From Cellvibrio sp. 79 (GTDB lineage Bacteria > Pseudomonadota > Gammaproteobacteria > Pseudomonadales > Cellvibrionaceae): DNA of 64,000 bases. The position numbers were made by a program, and so were the translations under genes. The notes below the pieces were generated by a model, which worked only from the letters and a program-made list of their open reading frames with translations, was not told where the DNA came from and did not search any database. Shown here in pieces: positions 58,301 to 64,000 of this stretch (positions within the stretch are counted from its first letter, which is position 1; each line of letters begins with the position of its first letter). The DNA lies in assembly GCA_003056245.1 (NCBI GenBank), contig MVDH01000006.1:310001-374000 (forward strand). The letters are read 5' to 3'.

Positions 58301-58774
58301 AAGATAACTTATTTCGCGATCTACAGTGCGCAAAGCGAGATGTTGGTAGTCATAAATGGCCGATAGTAGCTGTGCAATATCTGCGTTATTATTTTTTACT
58401 TCACCAGAGATACTTAATAGCCATTCCCGCTCTTCAACAGAAATCATATCTATCGCGGCAATCGTAATGTCACAAAATAATGATGCCTCTATTTTGGATA
58501 AACGCTCCTTTTGCCATGGCAAGCTGACGTTGTTGGCATCAACACAATAGAAGTTTTTTGTATCCAGATAATATTGGGTGCAATCGAATTCTATCGTTAG
58601 CGTGTCATCTGCAGGTGAAAATTGATTAGCAAAATCAATTAAAGGCTGGATGCCAGCTTCGAGTTTTATTTTAAGGCTCTTTTCACGGCTTGATGCAAAA
58701 ACAAATCTGGAATCATCATTCATTTTGGCCAGCATAATGAATAAAGCAGCTAATTTATTATTAAAACTCGACAT
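55391..58774 (-). CDS. NRPS: (C-tail)-A-T-E-like, 1127 residues
   Basis: Residues ~1-125 look like the C-terminal tail of a condensation domain without its catalytic part. The A domain (~150-605) has YIVYTSGTTGNPKG, NEYGPSEVT, YYRTGD, FLGRSDNQIQIYGKRIELEEIE and the lysine in KTPIGKIDRNSL. The code, read by eye, is D-T-Q-D-V-G-E-I-T-K, which I cannot assign; the acidic 278 position hints at a basic residue. The carrier has FTQSGGDSILAI. The last ~430 residues have epimerase-type motifs (VGWFSASAPLYL, IKKQYNDMPKGGCSFGWLVNY), but the His motif is NHLLVDD with His814 in place of HHxxxDG. GGGG lies 7 nt before the ATG. There is no TE. It must hand its product to another protein, probably the partner NRPS to the right. 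Confidence 0.9.
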   Translation of the reverse strand: MSSFNNKLAALFIMLAKMNDDSRFVFASSREKSLKIKLEAGIQPLIDFANQFSPADDTLTIEFDCTQYYLDTKNFYCVDANNVSLPWQKERLSKIEASLFCDITIAAIDMISVEEREWLLSISGEVKNNNADIAQLLSAIYDYQHLALRTVDREISYLELINQVESLRRQLVAIAKGKSQGYRLAILASDPLVVISTIIASLLERISFLVIDVKLPDARKQFMLNHSDANLLVEADALVTIMVDGPKRFNPDAAYIVYTSGTTGNPKGIEVNRANIAAKIATSKNFYNLNKSDHTLCMLSAATDTYLQQVLISLISGATIYFADDAILDPERFLTFCQNNSITFTDLPPSFCLTLLEIDQAKARWHKTSLRYLVLGGEELNKNILIKWAEFDLFSKCQLINEYGPSEVTITSLVHILSERDLGKPRVPIGKPTQDTRAIILNEHYELVGAGLSGELWLCGNGVSNGYYNDVEKTNDRFKKLAIDNKESIYYRTGDICNVNESGEYTFLGRSDNQIQIYGKRIELEEIEANLLAIVHISDAAVVVDGQTIHAFVVSSADEFSAEEIKRSLKERLPHFCIPHFIKKLDVLPKTPIGKIDRNSLKMQVKNKVIAVDKSATPKALLISVLQQVIGTQTLNDQLSFTQSGGDSILAIAVVLHLKSHQLFLDVAELLGPTKIENLSIRSGRKVRIKITDEAINTLMPNKRSMLGFGGINQWILELNLMVMGNISAREVERVVRIIIRKHPALKLHFGEKIHLRDDIYFKTLAAPSDVPYETWKHNQAANLRREMNVATKPWSVVLYENGEHKEIGVFVNHLLVDDVSLLVITNTINQLLANPQKFDRTIDQQLFIWQQQILEKTLNDEFKEDIPYWSKATSVHNKKLIKIEDTIGLNQVRYQKLITFDFFSVEQLRIVKETLSLRGLTVFDLSMTCVANVVESWLGESEFCVGMDINGRTPLKGCADVNSAVGWFSASAPLYLHAPDQMDFIEQVAAIKKQYNDMPKGGCSFGWLVNYSRHSFFGPPQRIRFAYENHNIYNGNEVFHIRSKDLTIQEIKAECKFDFDPESLMYYLLDFQFVERSTSGLELRVNYPTKLVDTETINAMIACFHVCRDQIMAICNFPVEELAMAD

Positions 58775-58817
58775 CTAGTATCCCCACAAAAGGCCGCAGT
58801 TTACTGCCACCGATTTC

Positions 58818-60581
58818 TTATATATGAACAGCAGTTTCTACCGAAAAAGCATCCAAAGACGCTTTATCCTTAGCAACAAGGTAATCGCCGATAGCCAGGT
58901 AATCTATATTCGTTCTTAGCACGGTTTTTATTGCATCTTTAGGAGTACAAACGACAGGCTCGCGGTCATTAAATGAAGTATTCAATACCAGGGGAATACC
59001 TGTGAGCTTGTAAAGTTCTGATATCAATCGATGATATTTAGGATTTGTTCGGGAATCGACTCGCTGAATACGCGAAGTACCATCAACATGGACAACAGCA
59101 GGAATCCGATCAATTTTATCTTTCTTAACTGGATAAGCCATCAACATATAACGGGAGGCTTCAGCTTCTTTTTTAATATCAAACCATTCATCAGCATATT
59201 CAGTTAATACCGAAGGACAAAACGGACGGTGATCCTCGCGGTGCTTCACTAACGCATTCAGGTATCTAACCATATCTGCATTACGCGGATCAGCGAGCAA
59301 GGACCGATTGCCTAATGCCCTTGGTCCAAATTCCATTGCGCCCTGGAACCAGCCAATTACTTTTCCTTGCGTAATTAACCTGGCAACTTCAACTTCTATA
59401 TCATTCAATTTAATATAGAAAGCATTCGCGCTTTTTATTTCACTTAATATTTGATCGTTATCAAATGAAGAACCTAAATAGGTATGCTCCTGCTTTTGAT
59501 TCTCAATGGACTCCGGTTGCATAATTAAATTGTATGCATAGAATGCGCATCCCAGAGCTGTACCGGCATCATTTGCGGCTGGCTGTATAAAGATATTTTC
59601 GAACGGCCCTTGTTCAAACAGAATAGTATTGGCAACGCAATTTAAAGCCACCCCACCCGCCATACATAAATTTTTACTTTTGGTTTGTGCATAAACAGTC
59701 TCACAAAGGTGAAGCAAAATTTTTGTGGTTTTCTGCTGTAACGCAGCAGCAATATTATAATGGGCCTTTAATAGTGGCTCATCTGTATTTCTTTTTTTGA
59801 TATTGAATAATGATTCGAGGGCGGAGTAATTTTCGAACCTGAAATTTAATGTTTTTGCGTCAAGCACAAATCCATTTCCACTGATACGCGCCAGATCTTC
59901 AAACTGCTGAGCATATATTTCTGGATCACCAAACGAACCAACACTCATCACCTTGCAGGCATCGTATTCCGAAAACCCTAAAAACTTGGAAAATTTTTCC
60001 CATAGAAACCCGATAGAATTTGGATAGTCGACAACAGAATTAAAGCGAATAGTTCTATTGTTGCCCTCACCCAATGAGGCAGATTCGAACTCCCCAATAC
60101 CATCAATTGAAATAATGGCCGCGTTATCAAAACCGCTAGGATAGAAAGCCGACGCGGCATGGGCCATTTCATGATCAACCCACATAAACTGCCCAACAAA
60201 ACCTTGCTCTGTTAGCTGCCGCGGAATAGTCATAACACGATCAAAAAATTTCTGTTCGCCTATTTCCGTACCCCAACCTTCGGGCTCGCACGCTTCATTC
60301 AAATTCCGATGTCTAACCAATCGCTTGATTGGATTGAACGACACAGCAATAACATCCACTTGCTCTAACGTAATGCCTGCCTTTGCCAGGCACTCATTAA
60401 TTGCCAGATGAGGCAACAGATGAGGGTTATCCAGGTTAGCGGGTTTAGCATGCTTAACTCTATTCAAACGCTCTTCTTCAATTGCAAACAGCAATTTACC
60501 ATCAACAACAATAGCGGCTGACGATTCATGGTAAACCGCATTCACACCTAACACTATAAGTCCTGCATTGGTATTGTTCAT
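58818..60581 (-). CDS. NodU/CmcH-type carbamoyltransferase, copy 2
   Basis: 587 residues, the same family as the gene at 5581-7329. The start is VLGVNAVYHESSAAIVV; VDHEMAHAASAFY holds the metal histidines; ISIDGIGE and CMAGGVALNCVAN follow; FGPRALGNRSLLADPR marks the C-terminal domain. Whole blocks are nearly identical to copy 1 (EEERLNRVKHAKPA, the PFENI(F/Y)IQPAANDAGTALG stretch and HREDHRPFCPSVL). It lies 13 nt after the methyltransferase gene and 43 nt before the NRPS gene, all leftward, so all three form one operon. It carbamoylates an unknown hydroxyl or amine, probably of a related structural unit to that of copy 1. Confidence 0.92.
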   Translation of the reverse strand: MNNTNAGLIVLGVNAVYHESSAAIVVDGKLLFAIEEERLNRVKHAKPANLDNPHLLPHLAINECLAKAGITLEQVDVIAVSFNPIKRLVRHRNLNEACEPEGWGTEIGEQKFFDRVMTIPRQLTEQGFVGQFMWVDHEMAHAASAFYPSGFDNAAIISIDGIGEFESASLGEGNNRTIRFNSVVDYPNSIGFLWEKFSKFLGFSEYDACKVMSVGSFGDPEIYAQQFEDLARISGNGFVLDAKTLNFRFENYSALESLFNIKKRNTDEPLLKAHYNIAAALQQKTTKILLHLCETVYAQTKSKNLCMAGGVALNCVANTILFEQGPFENIFIQPAANDAGTALGCAFYAYNLIMQPESIENQKQEHTYLGSSFDNDQILSEIKSANAFYIKLNDIEVEVARLITQGKVIGWFQGAMEFGPRALGNRSLLADPRNADMVRYLNALVKHREDHRPFCPSVLTEYADEWFDIKKEAEASRYMLMAYPVKKDKIDRIPAVVHVDGTSRIQRVDSRTNPKYHRLISELYKLTGIPLVLNTSFNDREPVVCTPKDAIKTVLRTNIDYLAIGDYLVAKDKASLDAFSVETAVHI

Positions 60582-60594
60582 ATCCTAGCCTTGA

Positions 60595-61416
60595 TTATTC
60601 AATTAGAGATTGTTCTTTTCCCAGTGGAGTGGTCCAGTTCTCATAAAGTTTTTTACTGTGCCTGTATTTAATTGAGCCGTTTTTCCCTTTTTCAAAACAG
60701 ATCATCACCATGAAAATATCCGTCACCTGGTCCTTGCTCGCCTGCTCTTTCATCTTCTGCACCCGAGCCCGGTCCATATCAAAAATTTCAACAAAGCGAT
60801 CCACAAATTGGTCATAGCCAATCGGTTGATGATCCAAATCGACAATAATTTCTTGACCAGGAAAGTATTGCTCCAGCATTCTGGTAAGTAGAAATGGTTC
60901 TGTTTTATTACCAGGTGCCATGGTAACAATTTGAACAAAACCATTTTCATTGAGATGATTATTTAAATCTTTAAAGAGTGCGTGTAAAAAATCCAGTCCA
61001 TAAATTCCTGCTGCACTATTGAGATAATAGTTTTCATTTTCCGGCGTCGGTTCAAATGGCGGATTGGAAATAATATAATCAAACTTTTCATCTTTAACTG
61101 GCCGGTAGATGTCATCTGCACAGCCACTGCGTATATCCACTATATCCTGGACATTATTGATGACTACATTAAAGCCACCAATCGCTCTTGCGCGCGGATT
61201 AATATCTAAAGCAACAACTGATTTTGCACCTAGCTTTGCCGCCTTGATAGATAAAACACCGGACCCTAAACCTATCTCAAGAACACGCTTGTTTTGTAAG
61301 CGTTCCTTTTCAAAGTAATCGTAAAAGAAAATCTGTTCAGGCTGAATCGGGATAACCTGATCCCAACCTTTATATTCAAATTTATCCGTTAAAACGGTTA
61401 CATGCTCTGACTTCAT
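60595..61416 (-). CDS. class I SAM-dependent methyltransferase (HemK/PrmB-like), copy 2
   Basis: 273 residues. VLEIGLGSGVLSI, ALDINPRARAIGG and ISNPPFEPTP are the SAM and NPPF motifs. YYLNSAAGIYGLDF and QFVDRFVEIF are shared with copy 1 at 7386-8315. Compared with copy 1, the frame lacks about 45 N-terminal residues: it starts close to VTVLTDKFEYKGWDQVIP. Its ATG has only a weak AAAG upstream. The missing part lies upstream in the same frame, cut off by a TAA at 61423-61425 (separate entry). The core is complete, so the enzyme may still be active if translation restarts at 61416. First gene of the operon with carbamoyltransferase copy 2. Confidence 0.85.
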   Translation of the reverse strand: MKSEHVTVLTDKFEYKGWDQVIPIQPEQIFFYDYFEKERLQNKRVLEIGLGSGVLSIKAAKLGAKSVVALDINPRARAIGGFNVVINNVQDIVDIRSGCADDIYRPVKDEKFDYIISNPPFEPTPENENYYLNSAAGIYGLDFLHALFKDLNNHLNENGFVQIVTMAPGNKTEPFLLTRMLEQYFPGQEIIVDLDHQPIGYDQFVDRFVEIFDMDRARVQKMKEQASKDQVTDIFMVMICFEKGKNGSIKYRHSKKLYENWTTPLGKEQSLIE

Positions 61417-61422
61417 TTGACT

Positions 61423-61524
61423 TTAAAGTGTGGCCAGAAATGTTTTTTCATTTACATCAATGCGAGCACCGCTATGCTCGAATCCATTACTGCTGAACAA
61501 CTCAAAAATCGAAAAATTTGCCAT
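61423..61524 (-). pseudogene. N-terminal segment of methyltransferase copy 2, split off by an in-frame stop
   Basis: ATG 61524 has GAAGG about 7 nt upstream and opens a 33-codon frame (MANFSIFELFSSNGFEHSG and so on, ending NEKTFLATL). It stops at TAA 61425-61423, two codons before ATG 61416, in the same frame as the methyltransferase. If the stop is read through, the total length matches copy 1 to within about six residues, and IFEL / IYSL plus a hydrophobic ending match the N-terminal part of copy 1 in spacing. It may be a nonsense mutation, a sequencing error, or a leader peptide coupled to the methyltransferase. Confidence 0.6.
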
Positions 61525-61681
61525 ATTACGCCCTTCATAACCGTTTGAATGAGGCAATGCTTTTTAGAAAAGCAACCACATTAACCATGTAATTAAAACT
61601 CTTGTCAAAGCGCCACGCTTACAACTGGAATCCGCCGCATAACGGGATACCATCTACTTGCTATTGAGTCATTTTCATAAT

Positions 61682-64000
61682 TTATTGCAAACAATTAATG
61701 AGTGTACGGATAGCTTTCATATTCATTGCTAGAAAATTTTTCATTGTATTTTCTGAATACATAGACGAAGCATAAGACCAATTAATTGATAAAATTCCCT
61801 CTGCGTAATAACCAATTGTTGAATAAGGCGGAAATGAATAAGTATTTCCATTTGTCGCAGGAGGGACATCAGAACCAGGATATTCCCTGGCAATGGTGAA
61901 ACCATTTTGCTCAGGCGGAGGAGTTAAGCCAAATACGTTAAGATTTAACAATGGCTCTGGCAATTGCTGCATTTTCTCCCGGGCTTCCCTGGAAGGATGC
62001 TGGTTTCGTAAAATGAGAAAATTCGCCTCTTTTCCCCTCAGTTCATCATATTGCTGTTTGATTGAATAAACCGTTTCTTTCAAGCTGGCATTTTCAGGCA
62101 GCTCAAAAAACACTCCTGGCTGCATCGGCAGCAACCCTACCGTGCGAGAGAGATCAACCGGCTCATGTGCAAGCGATGAGCGCCCATGATTAGTAACCGA
62201 CATAAATAGCACTTTTGAGCCGGACCATTCTGAATAGGCAAGCAATAAAGCAGTTAAACAAATATCCAACAGGGAAACATTTTCTGTGCGCGGGATTATC
62301 TCGAGTAATGCAGTTTCTTCTTCTGTTAATGAATCAGTAATCGTACATGGGTCAGCATCTACAGTTAATGCGTCTATATTTGTTTCTTTAGGTAGAGCCT
62401 GATATTTGTGCCAGGGTTTATTTAGCCAATAAGTGAGATCCTTATCCAAATCAGGATGATGAGCATAACGCTCATAGGCTTCAGCCAACGTTTTCAGTGG
62501 AGTTGTTTTTGGTGGTAAATTCATTGGCCTTCCAGCGTGCAATAGATCACACGATCGCTCAAAGTCGCCAAAGAATATATTTGCCGAATAATTATCAATT
62601 AGATAATGATGAAACAAGAAAAATATACGTGAGTTTCTGCCAGCACCAAAATCAAAAAATATTACTTTGAATAATATGCTGGATAGATCCAGTGAGAATT
62701 GCGCCTCTGAGCATAACCGCTCAACCTCTTTACTCGCCGCGTCCTCCGGGAGACCCGACAAATCAACAACTTGCCACCAAGGCAACATCTCATCCGGAGA
62801 TTGAAAGTATTGATACCACTCACCATTTTCTTTGCGCCACAGACTACGCAAGCCATCATGATGGTTTACTACACCAGCGGCAGCTTTATACAAAGTATCA
62901 GCACTGTAAGGTATTAATAATTCGCGTATGTGAGATACATTCCAATGCGATGTTACCCAGGTAGAAAACATATTACGTATGTTGGGGAGCAGCGGTGCTT
63001 TACCTGTCACCAAAGCATAATCGCCCGCCGCTTCATCACATCGTTTTTCACTAGCGTGTGAGTAAGTGGCAAATCCAAGCAGCTCACGAATAGTAGGCGC
63101 TTCGTATATTTTTTCAGGCGCAAGCTTTACTCCGGCAAGCGCTAAATCTGCCACGGCATAAATAACCAATATTGAATTTCCGCCCAACTGGAAGAAATTA
63201 TCTGTAACACCTACACGCGGAATACCTAAAATATCTTGCCAAACCCTGCAAAAAATTCGTTCAATATCTGTTTGGGGATCAATATATTCTTGTCGTTTTA
63301 TTATTGATGCATCCGGATCAGGCAATGCTTTGCGATCAACTTTTCCATTCGGAGTTAACGGAATACCAGGCAAAAAAGTAATCGAAGCGGGAACCATGTA
63401 ATCCGGTAAATTTTCATGTAAATGCCCTACAATATTCGCTATTTGTTCCGATACATTTTTTGACGCAAATTCCTTAGTGTGGCTATCCATTTTTTTAACA
63501 ATATAGGCAGCCAGGGTTTTATGTTGAATATCGGTTCCGTGCGCAATAACGACTGCTTCAACGACGGCGGGATGTTGCAACAAACAGCTTTCAATTTCGC
63601 CGAGCTCTACACGAAATCCCCGGATTTTAATTTGATGATCTATTCGCCCCAGAAATTCAATATTGCCATCCTCAAGCCAACGAACAAGATCACCTGTTTT
63701 GTAAACCCGGGTTGTACCAATATCCGGTAAATCCTTGTAGGTAAATTTTGCTGCACTTAACTCTGGTTGGTTTAAATAACCAACTGCAAGACCAGCACCA
63801 CCAATTAATAGCTCGCCAGCAATGTCGATTGGCTGCAATTGATCGTAATCATTTACTACATAAAGCTGTGTATTACTCATCGGCTTACCGATATGCAATA
63901 CCGATTGTCCAGGGGCATACAACCCCATGCTCGCACAAACCGTTGTTTCGGTAGGACCGTAGGCATTTATGAAGCGTCGCCCGAGCGACCATTTATCCGC
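61682..64000 (-). CDS. NRPS, A(partial)-T-E-like, 5' end outside window
   Basis: The frame is open to the right edge; the in-frame ATG at 63928 lies inside the A domain and is not the start. Visible parts: the A-domain end with FINAYGPTETTVCAS, GRIDHQIKIRGFRVELGEIE and PNGKVDRKALP; a carrier with FFQLGGNSILVI (serine near 63176); and a terminal domain of ~430 residues with DLSRTVGLLPMQPGVFFEL, an epimerase signature, and the altered His motif HHYLIDN. The last code positions visible are A-V-C-K, which occur in phenylalanine/tyrosine codes such as DAWTIAAVCK. There is no TE at the C-terminus. The layout is like the NRPS at 55391-58774, so two A-T-E-like proteins sit on either side of the methyltransferase-carbamoyltransferase pair. 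More of the gene lies to the right. Confidence 0.9.
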   Translation of the reverse strand, partial: ADKWSLGRRFINAYGPTETTVCASMGLYAPGQSVLHIGKPMSNTQLYVVNDYDQLQPIDIAGELLIGGAGLAVGYLNQPELSAAKFTYKDLPDIGTTRVYKTGDLVRWLEDGNIEFLGRIDHQIKIRGFRVELGEIESCLLQHPAVVEAVVIAHGTDIQHKTLAAYIVKKMDSHTKEFASKNVSEQIANIVGHLHENLPDYMVPASITFLPGIPLTPNGKVDRKALPDPDASIIKRQEYIDPQTDIERIFCRVWQDILGIPRVGVTDNFFQLGGNSILVIYAVADLALAGVKLAPEKIYEAPTIRELLGFATYSHASEKRCDEAAGDYALVTGKAPLLPNIRNMFSTWVTSHWNVSHIRELLIPYSADTLYKAAAGVVNHHDGLRSLWRKENGEWYQYFQSPDEMLPWWQVVDLSGLPEDAASKEVERLCSEAQFSLDLSSILFKVIFFDFGAGRNSRIFFLFHHYLIDNYSANIFFGDFERSCDLLHAGRPMNLPPKTTPLKTLAEAYERYAHHPDLDKDLTYWLNKPWHKYQALPKETNIDALTVDADPCTITDSLTEEETALLEIIPRTENVSLLDICLTALLLAYSEWSGSKVLFMSVTNHGRSSLAHEPVDLSRTVGLLPMQPGVFFELPENASLKETVYSIKQQYDELRGKEANFLILRNQHPSREAREKMQQLPEPLLNLNVFGLTPPPEQNGFTIAREYPGSDVPPATNGNTYSFPPYSTIGYYAEGILSINWSYASSMYSENTMKNFLAMNMKAIRTLINCLQ

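Noticed and set aside
61558-61574. Small hairpin TGCTTTT-tag-AAAAGCA between the last NRPS and the methyltransferase
   Set aside because: The 7-bp AT-rich stem is too weak to call a terminator, and the genes on both sides may be cotranscribed.
63928-63930. ATG 63928 as start of the last NRPS gene
   Set aside because: The frame continues upstream to the edge with the A-domain motif FINAYGPTETT, so the ATG is internal.

Overview
The window comes from a Gram-negative bacterium. It encodes a TonB-dependent outer-membrane receptor, lipobox lipoproteins, a PqiC-type lipoprotein, an outer-membrane beta-barrel and a GlyGly-CTERM-like tail. The moderate base composition, the gene set and the protein style suggest a gammaproteobacterium, possibly of the Cellvibrio/Teredinibacter group; this is an inference from memory, not from a search.

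Layout. 1-5.6 kb is ordinary sequence: the end of a PqiC-like lipoprotein, a DUF3417-type alpha-glucan phosphorylase, a family-3 solute-binding protein, an MFS transporter and a strong bidirectional terminator. 5.6-30.2 kb is a biosynthetic gene cluster. A methyltransferase plus NodU-type carbamoyltransferase pair runs leftward. Across a 788-nt AT-rich intergenic region, a rightward operon encodes a chorismatase, a FAAL-ACP starter protein, a 5727-residue NRPS-PKS megasynthase and a hexapeptide acetyltransferase. The megasynthase reads C-A-T-C-A-T-C-A-T-C-A-T-KS-KR-ACP-TE. Its second A domain has a clear serine code, and its PKS module has lost the AT domain but kept both AT-flanking linkers. 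30.2-38 kb holds purU, a siderophore-type TonB receptor under a near-consensus Fur box, an orphan periplasmic lipoprotein, and an ilvE/phzF pair divergent from a MocR regulator.

38-46.1 kb is one 2699-codon reading frame. It is a repeat-rich secreted protein (FG-GAP, fibronectin-like and cadherin/He_PIG-like repeats) with a GlyGly-CTERM-like tail that runs in frame into an outer-membrane barrel. The barrel has its own Shine-Dalgarno sequence and signal peptide. 46.2-50.1 kb holds a tail-collar (MdpB-like) protein, a GNAT acetyltransferase, a sulfotransferase and an Asp/Asn hydroxylase. A divergent APS kinase could supply PAPS to the sulfotransferase. 50.1-54.1 kb carries an AEC transporter, a DUF72 protein, a putative sugar O-methyltransferase and a second GNAT.

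54.2-64 kb is a second NRPS locus, all leftward and open at the right edge: an NRPS with an A-T-E-like layout, a second methyltransferase plus carbamoyltransferase pair, another A-T-E-like NRPS and an AAC(3)-family acetyltransferase. The second methyltransferase has an in-frame stop that separates it from an N-terminal segment with its own ribosome binding site. The main points of interest are the duplicated methyltransferase-carbamoyltransferase cassette next to two different NRPS systems, the AT-less terminal PKS module, the unusual E-like domains and the in-frame adhesin-barrel fusion.
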